64,000 nt of DNA from Flavobacterium cellulosilyticum (GCF_004349355.1 NZ_SMFK01000003.1:310001-374000), one strand, 5' to 3'; positions 1 to 8,803 are shown, counted from the first letter of the stretch. Notes: a model not told the origin generated them from the letters alone. Numbers and translations: made by a program.

Positions 1-2
1 GT

Positions 3-227
3 TTAGAGCACTATTTGCCCGATACCGCCGGAATCCAGTTTTGGGGTTCTTCATTTATCGCGGGTCCACAAGGCGAAATTTTGGCACAAGCCTCACACGA
101 TAAAGAAGAAATTCTGATTGCCGAAGTCGATTTGGATCTACAAGAAAACGTACGTCAGAACTGGCCGTTTTTTAGAGATCGTAGAATTGATGCTTTTGGG
201 GATATTACCAAAAGAGCAATTGATTAA
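3..227 (+). CDS. aguB: N-carbamoylputrescine amidase, 3' end only
   Basis: This is the C-terminal part of a nitrilase-superfamily amidase; the frame is open back to the left edge of the window. The read-through residues LEHYLPDTAG followed by IQFWGSSFI and the ending FFRDRRIDAF are characteristic of N-carbamoylputrescine amidase. The enzyme hydrolyses N-carbamoylputrescine to putrescine, CO2 and ammonia, the last step of the agmatine route to polyamines. The partner gene aguA lies downstream on the same strand, but 2.4 kb away instead of adjacent. The catalytic Glu-Lys-Cys residues lie outside the window. The gene ends in a clear hairpin terminator. Confidence 0.88.
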   Translation, partial: LEHYLPDTAGIQFWGSSFIAGPQGEILAQASHDKEEILIAEVDLDLQENVRQNWPFFRDRRIDAFGDITKRAID

Positions 228-240
228 AGTTTAAATTGGC

Positions 241-278
241 ACACGGATTTAACGGATAAAACGATTGACACGGATTTT
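241..278. repeat. CACGGATT-type degenerate intergenic repeat
   Basis: The stretch contains ACACGGATTTAACGG, then AAAACGATTGACACGGATTT. Similar words recur between aguA and the M1 peptidase gene, so this looks like a dispersed short repeat and not a regulatory site of aguB. Confidence 0.5.
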
Positions 279-290
279 ATTAAAAAATAA

Positions 291-327
291 AAAAAAGGAC
301 TATAACGATGTGTTTTAGTCCTTTTTT
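291..327 (+). terminator. Intrinsic terminator after aguB
   Basis: A perfect 12-bp inverted repeat, AAAAAAGGACTA (291-302) and TAGTCCTTTTTT (316-327), is followed by more T residues. This is the normal A-tract/T-tract form of a bidirectional terminator and closes the aguB transcript. Confidence 0.85.
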
Positions 328-336
328 GTTTTTTTT

Positions 337-444
337 AGGAGCAGTACAAATGTGCATTTCAATTACCTCTACTCCCGCTATTCGCTACAATATTGTGGTG
401 GCAAAAGCAAAGCCACCACAAGGATTTCCGCTACTATCGGGGCT
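337..444 (-). repeat. Dispersed intergenic repeat, copy A (short form)
   Basis: Read on the minus strand it begins AGCCCCGATAGTAGCGGAAA and ends in GCTCCT, with TTGTAGCGAATAGCGGG between. These words match the ends of the longer repeats at 2482-2625 and 16810-16953. The centre is replaced by a hairpin (CTTGTGGTGGC / GCCACCACAAG type). It lies at the left edge of the DNA separating aguB from aguA and is inverted relative to the copy at the right edge. Confidence 0.7.
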
Positions 445-500
445 GATGAGAACGTTAAATTTTCATTAGAATAGTCTCAAAAAGAAAAACAATACATTAA

Positions 501-869
501 CTATTTACTCAATTGATAATTATTTACTAATACAGATGCCGAAATATTTAAAACTCTTTCAAGCTCTCTAATCATGCCTACTGTCAGTCTTTTTTTCTTG
601 CTCAAAATTTCAGAAACGCTGCTTTTGCCTCCAATAATTCCAATTAAATCTTTTTGCTTAATATTCATTTCTTCCATTCTGATTTTAATAGCTTCAATAG
701 GATCAGGAGCTTCAATAGGAAAAAATTGATTTTCATAATTATCTATCAACAAGGATAAAATTTCAGCTTCATCCCCTTCTTTAGTATTAGGAGCAGCATC
801 AAAAATCACTTCAAGTCTTTCAAGCGCTTTTTCGTAATCACTTTCGGTTTTAATAGGTCTAATTTCCAT
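501..869 (-). CDS. higA: HigA-type antitoxin, HTH protein
   Basis: This is the antitoxin of a type II toxin-antitoxin pair. The N-terminal half (from MEIRPIK, with SDYEKALERLE) is the HigA-like region. The C-terminal half is an XRE/Cro helix-turn-helix containing KQKDLIGIIGGKSSVSEIL. Antitoxins of this family neutralise the toxin and repress the operon through the HTH. I chose the ATG at 869 because family members start at MEIRPIK; an upstream ATG at 896 would overlap the toxin gene by 17 bases. The toxin gene lies immediately upstream, the usual higB-higA order. Confidence 0.85.
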   Translation of the reverse strand: MEIRPIKTESDYEKALERLEVIFDAAPNTKEGDEAEILSLLIDNYENQFFPIEAPDPIEAIKIRMEEMNIKQKDLIGIIGGKSSVSEILSKKKRLTVGMIRELERVLNISASVLVNNYQLSK

Positions 870-879
870 AATTGGTTTT

Positions 880-1197
880 TTAAATTGTGTCAGCATTTAT
901 TTTATCATATTCAGCATGTGTGCCAATGAACCTAATAAATGCCCACTGTCTTTCGAAATTGAATTTTACTATGAGTCGGTATGAATTTCCTTTTATATTA
1001 AAAACAATCCTACTGTCTTTCAAAATACTTGCATTTATAAACGTTTGTTTGATTTCATTTGGTGAATTCCAATTTGAATTCTTAGCCGTTTCGTACCAAG
1101 TCTTCAAATATTGTTCCGCATCGGCGTGCTTTTCCCAAAAGTCTCTCAATGTTTTTTTAGCAATGATTCTTTTCAGATTGTCTAAATATAATGCCAA
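880..1197 (-). CDS. higB: HigB-type mRNA interferase toxin
   Basis: This is a RelE/HigB-fold toxin. Family features are RIIAKKTLRDFWEKH near the N-terminus, the central FNIKGNSYRLIV strand and the C-terminal RFIGTHAEYDKI. HigB toxins cut mRNA on the translating ribosome. The frame has no ATG near its beginning: possible starts are TTG at 1197 or CTG at 1176, just before the conserved KRIIAKKTLR. Either the toxin is translated from a weak codon, which would limit its level, or the original ATG has mutated. It precedes and nearly touches the antitoxin gene. This pair and a broken DUF2971 gene form an accessory insertion between aguB and aguA. Confidence 0.82.
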   Translation of the reverse strand: MALYLDNLKRIIAKKTLRDFWEKHADAEQYLKTWYETAKNSNWNSPNEIKQTFINASILKDSRIVFNIKGNSYRLIVKFNFERQWAFIRFIGTHAEYDKINADTI

Positions 1198-1262
1198 TAC
1201 AACAATAAGTTCTCGAATTACGAACTTTTATTCAAATAACACTTCGAGTAATCGGATACCAT

Positions 1263-1291
1263 CCTGCAAGGTCTTTTTTTGACCTTGTAGG
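1263..1291. repeat. Hairpin repeat (CCTGCAAGGTC/GACCTTGTAGG)
   Basis: An 11-bp stem with one G-T mismatch (1263-1273 and 1281-1291) encloses a loop of seven T. A related hairpin with CCT...AGG arms occurs at 52410-52435. It resembles the short stem-loop repeats common between flavobacterial genes. No gene was found in 1198-1621; that interval holds this hairpin and the larger one at 1432-1520. Confidence 0.6.
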
Positions 1292-1431
1292 TATTTAGTT
1301 TTATGAGATTTCTTCTTTTTAGTTATCCGCGTTGCAAACGCTACAATTTTACATTTAATTGAATTAGGTACTCGATGCAATCGAGAAAAGTGCAGTGAAA
1401 TGTCTTTAATTAAAGATCAAATCACCTGTAA

Positions 1432-1520
1432 TTTGTCATTTCGACGAAGGAGAAATCACATTAGTTGCTCATTGTAGTTGCTCTCGTTATGTGATTTCTC
1501 CCGTTGGTCGAAATGACAAA
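1432..1520. repeat. Long inverted-repeat element
   Basis: The left arm begins TTTGTCATTTCGACGAAGGA (1432 on) and continues through GAAATCACAT. The right arm carries ATGTGATTTCTCC, then GGTCGAAATGACAAA, up to 1520. The arms are about 30 bp, nearly perfect, and separated by about 27 bases. No protein is encoded. It has the shape of a non-autonomous hairpin repeat (REP/MITE-like) and lies between the toxin-antitoxin pair and the DUF2971 gene. Confidence 0.75.
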
Positions 1521-1621
1521 ACAACCCTTATTAATTATTACCTTTTGGAAAAACATAGCACACTTCAAATCCATTTTCAAGAACGTTTATTTTTAAGGAA
1601 CACTTGGAGCAGCTTTTATTA

Positions 1622-2380
1622 TTATTTGATAATTATTTCAGTAAATACTAATTTTCCAAGAGTTGTTGGTTTTTCAAGTCTATAAACACCTACATCATCA
1701 TAATTTTCTTTAACCGCTTTATATACTTTGTTTATATAGTCAAGCTCTGCATTATATCCAAAAATAACATTTCTTAACGCACTTTTATTAAAATGCGATT
1801 TACCTTTAAAATCTTTAAGCAAACGAATTTCTTTTTCATATCCCCAACTCTTTTCTTTTCTAAAAAATATTTTCCCTAATTCATCCGCATCCGATATAGG
1901 TGAAAACTCTATCTGACTTAAGTTCTCTTGATAACGAATAGGGCCTAAAAAATTAAAAAAATCTTTATCATTTTCACTATTGAATTGCAAACATATACCT
2001 TTATGATTATTCGAATAATTTGCCCAAAGAGGCATATTCATAATATACATTGAAAAACAAGCTACACCAAATTCTAAAATCAAATCTGCTACTTTTCCTT
2101 GAGCAAATTTATAGAGTGATTCATTATTATAGTTAACGAGAAAATTTTCTTTACTTTTTTTATTAATTAAATTTTCAGAAATCAACTTGTAATATTTTTC
2201 AATTTCTTTAGGATCTTCACTTAATTTAACTAAATCTGGACTGGAATCAAACGGATCATTCAAAGAATTTCAATCCGCAAAAAAAATATAATTATTAATT
2301 ATTTCATCTATTGTTCTATCAGTATTTGGTCTAAATCTGAAAATGTAAGGTCTTCCAGCTGTTATTATTTCATCATTCAT
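1622..2380 (-). pseudogene. DUF2971 protein gene with an in-frame stop
   Basis: The open part (from about 2263) carries the DUF2971 signature: NDPFD near its start, then GVACFSMYIMNMPLWANYS, NNHKGICLQF and EKEIRLL. The frame extends upstream from the TTG at 2263 to an ATG at 2380, giving MNDEIITAGRPYIFRFRPNT and more, a good DUF2971 N-terminus. It is interrupted at codon 37 by TGA (2270-2272), between FFAD and NSLNDPFD. One base change, for example CGA to TGA, would explain this. The family is often found beside phage or defence genes, but its function is unknown. Restart at TTG 2263 could still give a 213-residue fragment. The gene belongs to the insertion between aguB and aguA. Confidence 0.75.
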
Positions 2381-2481
2381 TCTTCGATAATTTTAAACTT
2401 GAATACAAACTCAAATATATAAAATCCCCCTCACAAATCCCCTTCTCAACAAATGATTATTCTCACAATCCCAACTCCCCT

Positions 2482-2625
2482 AGCCTTGATAGCAGTGGAA
2501 AGCGTATGAAGGGAGACCATTACTTTTTCTGGCTTTAGCAGAGCGACCAGAGGAAGCTCCTGCTAGAGCTTAGAAAAAGAATGGGAAACCGAATACCTTG
2601 TAGCGAAGTGCTGGATTAAGCTCCT
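2482..2625 (+). repeat. Dispersed intergenic repeat, copy B (full length)
   Basis: This 144-bp element begins AGCCTTGATAGCAGTGGAAA, contains GAGCGACCAGAGGAAGCTCCT in the middle, and ends TTGTAGCGAAGTGCTGG, then GCTCCT. It is locally GC-rich for this genome. Copies occur at 337-444 (inverted, shortened) and 16810-16953 (inverted). No reading frame is conserved between copies. It lies at the right edge of the insertion, upstream of the aguA promoter. Confidence 0.75.
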
Positions 2626-2680
2626 AAAAATTATAAACCTCATTTATCAAACATCCATTTTTATAATCCTCGCGAATGCT

Positions 2681-2688
2681 TATATTTG
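2681..2688 (+). promoter_or_regulatory. Bacteroidota -7 promoter element of aguA
   Basis: TATATTTG matches the TAnnTTTG consensus and lies 27 bases before the chosen aguA ATG. No good TTG -33 element is visible at the usual 19-20 base spacing. The promoter lets aguA be transcribed separately from aguB. Confidence 0.6.
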
Positions 2689-2715
2689 CTGTCATCAAAT
2701 TTTAGCTTCGTTTTT

Positions 2716-3756
2716 ATGACTACTACAAACAGACGTTTCCCTGCTGAATGGGAAAAACAAGAAGGAATTTTATTGTGTTTTCCGCATAATGGCAACGATT
2801 GGCCCGGAAAATATGAGGCGATTCAGTGGGCTTTTGTAGAATTCATCAAAAAAGTCGCCACATATGAATCTGTTTTTCTGGTTGTTGCCGATGAGAACCT
2901 TCAAGACAAAGTGAGTGGTCTGCTCGAAATGGCGGCCGTTAATTTGGACAAAGTATCTTTTATCATTCATAAAACGAACCGTTCATGGATGCGAGATTCG
3001 GGTCCGATTATCGTGAAAAACGGCAATAAAAGAGAGGCCTTGAACTTTAATTTTAATGGCTGGGCAAAATACAAAAACATCAATCTTGACAAGCATGTTC
3101 CTGCGAAAGTGGCCGATTTTCTGAAACTACCACTTACCCAAGTGATGTACAAAGGCAAGCCAGTAATTGTTGAAGGTGGCGCCATAGACGTTAATGGTCG
3201 TGGTACGTTATTGACATCTGAAGAATGTTTGTTGCATCCTGATATTCAGGTTCGGAACCCGAATTTTACCAAAGAAGATTACGAAGCTGTTTTTAAGGAA
3301 TACTTAGGAATTACCAACGTTATTTGGTTAGGAGACGGCATTGAAGGCGATGATACTCATGGTCATATTGATGATCTGGCTCGGTTTGTAAACGAAGATA
3401 CTATTGTTACCATCATAGAAACGGATGTCAACGATGCCAATTATAAGCCTTTGCAAGACAATTTGAAGCGCTTGCAAAACGCAAAATTAGAAAATGGTGC
3501 TTCGCCGGTAATAGTTAGTTTGCCGATGCCTAAGAAATTGATTTTTGATGGGATTCGAATTCCAGCGAGTTATGCTAATTTTTTGATTTTGAATCAGTGT
3601 GTTTTGGTTCCTACTTTTAACGATCCCAACGATAGAAAAGCTTTGAATATCTTGGCAGAATGTTTCCCTGATCGAGAAATTATTGGCATTAGTGCGATTG
3701 ATCTGATATGGGGTTTTGGGACCTTACATTGCTTGAGTCAGCAGATACCGGAGTAG
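2716..3756 (+). CDS. aguA: Agmatine deiminase
   Basis: The enzyme converts agmatine to N-carbamoylputrescine and ammonia, the substrate of the aguB product. It belongs to the Porphyromonas-type peptidyl-arginine deiminase (guanidino-group modifying) superfamily. Visible motifs are AEWEKQEGILLCFPHNGNDW at the start, WMRDSGP, NFNGWAKY, EGGAIDVNG, GDDTHGHIDDLARFV, and GTLHCLSQQIPE at the end with the nucleophilic Cys at residue 339. Its 346 residues fit the family. The ATG at 2716 follows a TATATTTG promoter element; the frame is open upstream through that promoter, so earlier TTG codons are unlikely starts. Confidence 0.93.
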   Translation: MTTTNRRFPAEWEKQEGILLCFPHNGNDWPGKYEAIQWAFVEFIKKVATYESVFLVVADENLQDKVSGLLEMAAVNLDKVSFIIHKTNRSWMRDSGPIIVKNGNKREALNFNFNGWAKYKNINLDKHVPAKVADFLKLPLTQVMYKGKPVIVEGGAIDVNGRGTLLTSEECLLHPDIQVRNPNFTKEDYEAVFKEYLGITNVIWLGDGIEGDDTHGHIDDLARFVNEDTIVTIIETDVNDANYKPLQDNLKRLQNAKLENGASPVIVSLPMPKKLIFDGIRIPASYANFLILNQCVLVPTFNDPNDRKALNILAECFPDREIIGISAIDLIWGFGTLHCLSQQIPE

Positions 3757-3779
3757 TTTTTTGAGCCACAGCTTGTTTT

Positions 3780-3950
3780 TTTGGACAATCATTCTACGGA
3801 TTAAACTTATTTGCACGGATTTTTTCTTTGAAGACTTTTACAATCTGCGAAGTCGAGTGCTTCTTTTTTTAGACACGAATTGCACAAATTAGCACGAATC
3901 ATTATTTTGATCACAGATTAAACCGATTAAACGAATTGGCACCGATAAGT
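3780..3950. repeat. Cluster of CACGGATT / CACGAATT intergenic repeats
   Basis: The spacer after aguA contains CTACGGATTAAAC, GCACGGATTTTT, ACACGAATTGCAC, GCACGAATC, CACAGATTAAACCGATTAAA and GGCACCGATAAG. These are variants of the words at 241-278. The cluster is noncoding and ends just before the terminator at 3970. Confidence 0.5.
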
Positions 3951-3969
3951 TTGTTCTTATAAAATAAAA

Positions 3970-4004
3970 AAGCACCAACATTTATTTCTAAAACGTTGGT
4001 GCTT
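3970..4004. terminator. Bidirectional terminator between aguA and the M1 peptidase gene
   Basis: A perfect 10-bp stem, AAGCACCAAC (3970-3979) and GTTGGTGCTT (3995-4004), lies between two convergent genes with A/T-rich flanks, so it can stop transcription from both sides. Confidence 0.75.
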
Positions 4005-4024
4005 GTTTGATTAAATTTTATAGG

Positions 4025-6289
4025 TTATTCTCTAGTATAGTTAATTTTATTACCATCATCCCAAATCAAATCAAAACTGTTTTTATTTTCAGCAAATTGA
4101 AATGTTAGACCCGAAGCTTTTGATTCGAAAGTATTATTATCTATATATTCAATAGTAAATTTTGGAAAGTCTTTCATTTCAACATTGATAACTCCTTTTT
4201 TTAATGATAATACAAAGGTTCCAATATATTTATTATTAGAATAAGTCCCTAAATAGCCTTTTAAATCGATGTCTTTTTCGATTTTCCCAGTAGCTGAATT
4301 CCAACTATTATTACTTTCGTTGTTATCCGGTAGAATATGATCAGGATCAATAATAATACTTTCTATTTCCTCAGTAGAATTATGCTTAAAAGTCCATTCC
4401 TCATTTCTTTGCCAGATTTCAACTGGTAATTGAATCCGTGTTGTTTTCCCACTTTTGGTTTTAATCTCTAAAGTCACTGGCATTGCCATTTTCTCGAAAT
4501 TTTCTATTGTGATATACACACCCTTTGTAGGATCATTGTTTACATATTTTATCGCATTTACACCTTGATCCAATTGCCAATTATTGACAAACCAAGCTCT
4601 CCAAAACCAGCCTAAATCTTCACCAGATGCATTTTCCATGGTGCGAAAAAAGTCGTCGGGAGCTGGATGCTTGTACGCCCAACGTTCTATATAGGTTCGA
4701 AAAGCAAAATCAAAACGTTCGGGACCTAAAATTTGTTCTCTTAACAATGTTAAAGCAGTACTAGGTTTATAATAAGACAAAATACCTATATTGGCTTCTT
4801 TCATATTATCAGGAGAACTCATAATTGGCTCTAGACTAGGGTTGGTAAAGTTTTTTGAATAAAGATGAAGATCTCTATTTTCTTTTTTATATTCTCCATT
4901 ATTAAAATCATTCCAACTAATGGAATTAATAAATGTATTGAATCCTTCATCCATCCAGGCATACAAACGTTCGTTGGATCCCACAATCATTGGAAACCAA
5001 ATATGGCCAAATTCGTGATCGGTAACACTCCATAAATCTTTACCTTTATCCTTGTAATCCGAAAAAGACATCGCGGGATATTCCATTCCTGATACAATAC
5101 CCGCTACATTAGTTGCGGTTTTATAAGGATATTCGAACCATCTTTTGGAATAATTTTCAATCGCTGCTTTAACATATTCAGTAGAGCGTCCCCAAGCGTC
5201 CATGCCGTCACTTTCGATTGGATAAACAGAAATGGCCAAAGATTTTTTTCCGCTTGGCAAATTAATTCTTGCCCCATCAACAATAAATGAAGCCGATGAT
5301 GCCCATGCTATATCTCTAGAATTATTTAATTTAAATCGCCATGTTTTAGTTGTTTTTGGATTCGTAGTGGCATTTTCTATAACTTCTTCTTTAGAACGTA
5401 TGATAACCGTTTTGTCACTTTGAGAAGCTGTTACAAAACGATTTTGTTCTTTTAAAGATAACACTTCCGATTTATTCACTAATTCACCTGAACAAACAAC
5501 AAATTGGTTGGAAGGAACAGTAATGGCAACGTCAAAATCACCATATTCAAGATAAAATTCCGAAGCTCCAAGATAAGGATTGGTATTCCACCCCCGAATG
5601 TCGTCATATACACACATTCTTGGATACCATTGAGCCATTGTAAAGACTTTACCGTTTTTTGTTTCTAAAACTCCCATTCTATCTGATCCTTCTTTGGGAG
5701 AAATAAAGGAGTATTCAATTTTAAGTTTGACTATTCCTCCTTTTGATTTCAATTCTTGAGGTAGAAAAACCTGCATTCTAGTTTCATAGATACTGTATTT
5801 CACGTCTGTCTCTGTTGATTTTCCTTTAGAAGTTGTAACAATTTTTACGGACTTGATTTTATTTCCTCCATCAAAAACTTGACCTTGAGCTCCATTTCTA
5901 CTGCCACTGATAGGTATGATTGCATTTCCTCGAGAATTGTCTTTGAATAAATTTTGTTCCAAATACATCCATAAAAAATTCATATTATCAGGACTATTGT
6001 TGGTATAAGTTATAATAACTTTGCTTGAAATTTCATTATCTGCATCGTTTAGCTCAGCTGATAACTTATAATCTGCTTTATTTTTCCAGTATTCAACTCC
6101 AGGTTGACCACTAACGGAGCGGGTTTTCGAACCGTCATTAGAATAAAAATAGGGGCCGAAAGCAGCATAATAATCATAATTTGACACTTTCTTAATCGGT
6201 GCTAAAACTGGAGATTGTTGAGACCATAATGAACTAACAAACAATAATAAAAGGAATTGCAAAGTAAAGGTGAAATGATATTTTTTCAT
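4025..6289 (-). CDS. Secreted M1-family metallopeptidase
   Basis: This is a zinc aminopeptidase-type (gluzincin) protein of 754 residues. It has an N-terminal signal peptide ([20 protein letters not shown], cleavage near SLWSQ). The substrate-binding motif appears as [10 protein letters not shown] in place of the usual GxMEN. The zinc site HEFGHIWFP is at about residue 425, with the downstream ligand in [10 protein letters not shown]. The last 80 residues form a separate small beta-rich domain starting near [11 protein letters not shown]. The protein is probably periplasmic or surface-exposed and would digest peptides. The spelling of the GxMEN position is a common variant in secreted Bacteroidota members; substrate preference cannot be told from sequence. 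Confidence 0.9.
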   Translation of the reverse strand: MKKYHFTFTLQFLLLLFVSSLWSQQSPVLAPIKKVSNYDYYAAFGPYFYSNDGSKTRSVSGQPGVEYWKNKADYKLSAELNDADNEISSKVIITYTNNSPDNMNFLWMYLEQNLFKDNSRGNAIIPISGSRNGAQGQVFDGGNKIKSVKIVTTSKGKSTETDVKYSIYETRMQVFLPQELKSKGGIVKLKIEYSFISPKEGSDRMGVLETKNGKVFTMAQWYPRMCVYDDIRGWNTNPYLGASEFYLEYGDFDVAITVPSNQFVVCSGELVNKSEVLSLKEQNRFVTASQSDKTVIIRSKEEVIENATTNPKTTKTWRFKLNNSRDIAWASSASFIVDGARINLPSGKKSLAISVYPIESDGMDAWGRSTEYVKAAIENYSKRWFEYPYKTATNVAGIVSGMEYPAMSFSDYKDKGKDLWSVTDHEFGHIWFPMIVGSNERLYAWMDEGFNTFINSISWNDFNNGEYKKENRDLHLYSKNFTNPSLEPIMSSPDNMKEANIGILSYYKPSTALTLLREQILGPERFDFAFRTYIERWAYKHPAPDDFFRTMENASGEDLGWFWRAWFVNNWQLDQGVNAIKYVNNDPTKGVYITIENFEKMAMPVTLEIKTKSGKTTRIQLPVEIWQRNEEWTFKHNSTEEIESIIIDPDHILPDNNESNNSWNSATGKIEKDIDLKGYLGTYSNNKYIGTFVLSLKKGVINVEMKDFPKFTIEYIDNNTFESKASGLTFQFAENKNSFDLIWDDGNKINYTRE

Positions 6290-6457
6290 TATTAAAAAAT
6301 TTTCAACAAATAAATGAAAAATAAAGTAAACAGTACAAAAAACGGATTAAATTTGACATAATTTTAGTAATTCTATTGATTTGATTCCTAATAATTCAAT
6401 AAAAATTCAGAAATTTGGTTTCTATTCTTAATATTTTAATACTAATACAGAGTTATT

Positions 6458-7309
6458 TTGACTACAAAAATTTCAAATTCAAATGTAACGGCTCAAATAA
6501 ATCATGTAGGAGCTGAATTATTTTCTATAAAAAACAAAGAAAATAAAGAATTCATGTGGGAAGGAAATCCTAAATTTTGGGGTAAACATTCTCCAGTTCT
6601 ATTTCCAATAGTGGGCACATTAAAAAACAATTCTTATTCCTATAACGGAATCGATTACCAATTGGCTCGTCATGGTTTTGCTAGAGATATGGTTTTTGAA
6701 GTAGTACAAAAAAATAAAAACAGTGTCATTTTTTCATTAAATTCATCAGAAGAAACAAGAAAAACATACCCGTTTGAGTTTGAACTGCAAATCATTTATA
6801 CTTTGATTGAAAACAGTCTTATGGTAGAATATAAAGTTTTTAATAAAGGAAATACTATAATGCCGTTTTCTATTGGAGCCCATCCGGCCTTTGCTTTAGA
6901 TGGAAATTTCGAAAAATACTCTCTTGAATTTGAAAAGGAAGAAAATTTAGAATATTTCCTTTTAGAAAATGATCTGATTGCTAATAAAAAGAAACAATTG
7001 GAACTGAAAAATAAAAAAATTAATTTAAACTATCAATTATTTGAAAACGACGCCTTAATTTTCAAAACACTAGAATCAAATTCAATCACAATTTTAGAAA
7101 ATTTAAAACCATTTTTGAAAGTCACTTTTGAAGATTTTCCTAGTTTAGGACTTTGGACGAAAATTGACGCTTCTTTTATTTGTATAGAACCGTGGTTTGG
7201 ATATTCTGATACAAACGAACATTTCGGAAATCTTTTTGAAAAAGAAGGGATTCAAGTACTGAGTGAAAATGACATTTTCAATTCGAAATTTAGCATTGAA
7301 ATTCTATAA
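6458..7309 (+). CDS. Aldose 1-epimerase family protein
   Basis: The protein (283 residues) belongs to the galactose mutarotase-like fold. It resembles the LacX / hexose-6-phosphate epimerase-like branch more than classical GalM. Conserved stretches are NHVGAELFSI, HSPVLFPIVG, ARHGFARD (Arg71-His72), SIGAHPAFAL with a likely catalytic His, and PWFGYSD. It is probably cytoplasmic and interconverts sugar anomers; the sugar is unknown. The start is TTG at 6458: related proteins begin two or three residues before this xISNSN stretch, and no ATG occurs in frame until residue 33. It lies divergently from the M1 peptidase gene. Confidence 0.8.
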   Translation: MTTKISNSNVTAQINHVGAELFSIKNKENKEFMWEGNPKFWGKHSPVLFPIVGTLKNNSYSYNGIDYQLARHGFARDMVFEVVQKNKNSVIFSLNSSEETRKTYPFEFELQIIYTLIENSLMVEYKVFNKGNTIMPFSIGAHPAFALDGNFEKYSLEFEKEENLEYFLLENDLIANKKKQLELKNKKINLNYQLFENDALIFKTLESNSITILENLKPFLKVTFEDFPSLGLWTKIDASFICIEPWFGYSDTNEHFGNLFEKEGIQVLSENDIFNSKFSIEIL

Positions 7310-7334
7310 TTAAACTATAAAACAAGCAAATAAA

Positions 7335-7898
7335 ATGGTGAGCATATCCTTTAATCCATTTCCAAATCTCGAAACCGAACGTCTTTATTTACGCCGGATT
7401 GTAAAAGAGGATGTAAATGAAATTTTTGCACTTCGGTCCAATAAGGAAATCATGAAATACGTACCTAGACCTATAGCAAAAAGCAATGAAGAGGCAATGG
7501 AACATATCACTTTGCTTGAAGAAAAACTTAAAACCAATGAAGGCATAAATTGGGCAATTACTTTAAAAAGCGATCCAAAACTGATTGGAATTATTGGCCA
7601 TTTTAATATAAAACCCGAACATTATAGGTCTGAAATTGGGTATATGTTACTTCCAGAATATCATGGAAAAGGTATCATTTCTGAAGCCGTAAAAAAAGTT
7701 GTTAAATATGGATTTATAGAGATGAAACTGCATTCGATAGCAGCCATAATCGATCCCGAAAATTTAGCTTCCGAAAAAGTGTTGCAAAAAAACGGATTTA
7801 TCAAGGAGGCTCATTTAAAAGAAAATGAATTTTATCAAGGTCGTTTTGTAGATACTGTAATCTATTCTCTTTTGAATAAGCACTTCTCCTACCCTTAA
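7335..7898 (+). CDS. GNAT N-acetyltransferase (RimJ/RimL type)
   Basis: This 187-residue protein begins with the typical PNLETERLYLRRI of RimJ/RimL-like acetyltransferases. It has the acetyl-CoA pyrophosphate-binding segment in IGYMLLPEYHGKGIISEA and the closing NLASEKVLQKNGF. Members acetylate protein N-termini or small amines; the substrate cannot be inferred. It lies 25 bases after the epimerase-like gene and probably shares its transcript. Confidence 0.85.
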   Translation: MVSISFNPFPNLETERLYLRRIVKEDVNEIFALRSNKEIMKYVPRPIAKSNEEAMEHITLLEEKLKTNEGINWAITLKSDPKLIGIIGHFNIKPEHYRSEIGYMLLPEYHGKGIISEAVKKVVKYGFIEMKLHSIAAIIDPENLASEKVLQKNGFIKEAHLKENEFYQGRFVDTVIYSLLNKHFSYP

Positions 7899-7949
7899 TT
7901 CTTATTCATTTTTAGACTAAAACAACAAATTAATTCATCCAATTATTTC

Positions 7950-7957
7950 TATATTTG
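7950..7957 (+). promoter_or_regulatory. -7 promoter element for the DUF3575 gene
   Basis: TATATTTG matches TAnnTTTG, 55 bases upstream of the ATG at 8013. No clear TTG partner is seen. Confidence 0.5.
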
Positions 7958-8012
7958 CTAGCGAAACATGTGAAAATTCTTAATGAACAATATACCGTAA
8001 ATTATAAATTAT

Positions 8013-8564
8013 ATGAAAAAACCACTTATCATCTTTTTTCTTTTACTTTCGATTTTTTCACAAAGTCAAACCTACATAAAAGTAAATGCATTTACAACTT
8101 TGTTAACAATTCCAAATGTAGGTTTAGAAACCAGTATTGGAAAAAAATCCACTCTGCAATTTGATGTATTAACCTCATTTTGGAAAGATTTACAAGGAGT
8201 TCCAATGGAATTTTACAGCTTCACTTCTGAATATAGATACCATTTTCATGAAAATTACAATGGATTTTATCTTGGAGGACATATTGGTTTTTCCAGTTTT
8301 AATCTTCAAAAATGGCAATATATCCATTCAAATTATGCAGAAAAAGGTATTGGATACTTTATGGGAGCAACAATTGGTTTTCAAAAAAAGATAAATAACC
8401 GATTTATGTTAGACTGTTTTGTAGGTGGAGGAAGTCACCAAGCTTTCTATAAGGGCTATGCAATTAGTACTGGTGAACGTGTTGACAAAGCAGAACATTA
8501 CAACAAAAGTGGTGAATGGTTACCATACAGAGGTGGCGTTATGGTTTCCTACCGAATTAATTAG
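8013..8564 (+). CDS. DUF3575-like outer-membrane-type protein
   Basis: The 183-residue protein has a signal peptide ([19 protein letters not shown]) followed by alternating hydrophobic beta-strand segments: [48 protein letters not shown] and [11 protein letters not shown]. This is the pattern of small outer-membrane beta-barrels in the DUF3575 family, often found near extracellular-structure genes. No enzymatic motif is present. It has its own promoter element and ends overlapping the convergent VF530 gene by four bases. Confidence 0.7.
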   Translation: MKKPLIIFFLLLSIFSQSQTYIKVNAFTTLLTIPNVGLETSIGKKSTLQFDVLTSFWKDLQGVPMEFYSFTSEYRYHFHENYNGFYLGGHIGFSSFNLQKWQYIHSNYAEKGIGYFMGATIGFQKKINNRFMLDCFVGGGSHQAFYKGYAISTGERVDKAEHYNKSGEWLPYRGGVMVSYRIN

Positions 8565-8803
8565 ATACTATTGATTTTAGGAAGTGTTTTAATGTATAAT
8601 TCTTCTACTTTTTTTCTTGCCCAATCCGTTTTTCTTAAAAACGTTAAACTCGATTTGATACTTGGTTTGTCTGTGAAACATTTAATTTTTATTAATTCAC
8701 TCAAAGTATCAAACCCATAATAAGTAACGAGTTGTTCTAGAATTGATTGAAGTGTAATTCCGTGAAGTGGATCTTTTGAAACTGGTTTAATTGGGTTTTC
8801 CAT
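8561..8803 (-). CDS. VF530 (DUF2132) family protein
   Basis: This small protein of 80 residues has the DUF2132 pattern: [32 protein letters not shown], then [17 protein letters not shown] and KVEELY. A family member, VF530 of Vibrio fischeri, has a solved structure and was suggested to bind DNA; the cellular role is unknown. The length matches the family. It is convergent with the DUF3575 gene. Confidence 0.85.
   Translation of the reverse strand: MENPIKPVSKDPLHGITLQSILEQLVTYYGFDTLSELIKIKCFTDKPSIKSSLTFLRKTDWARKKVEELYIKTLPKINSI

Noticed and set aside
887..1282. 131-codon plus-strand frame across the toxin gene
   Set aside because: It is antisense to the well-supported HigB frame, with no promoter or family features.
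1491..1685. 64-codon frame overlapping the long inverted repeat
   Set aside because: It starts inside the repeat arm and encodes no recognisable pattern.
2686..2715. Upstream extension of aguA from TTG 2686
   Set aside because: These codons overlap the TATATTTG promoter element; the ATG at 2716 starts the conserved part.
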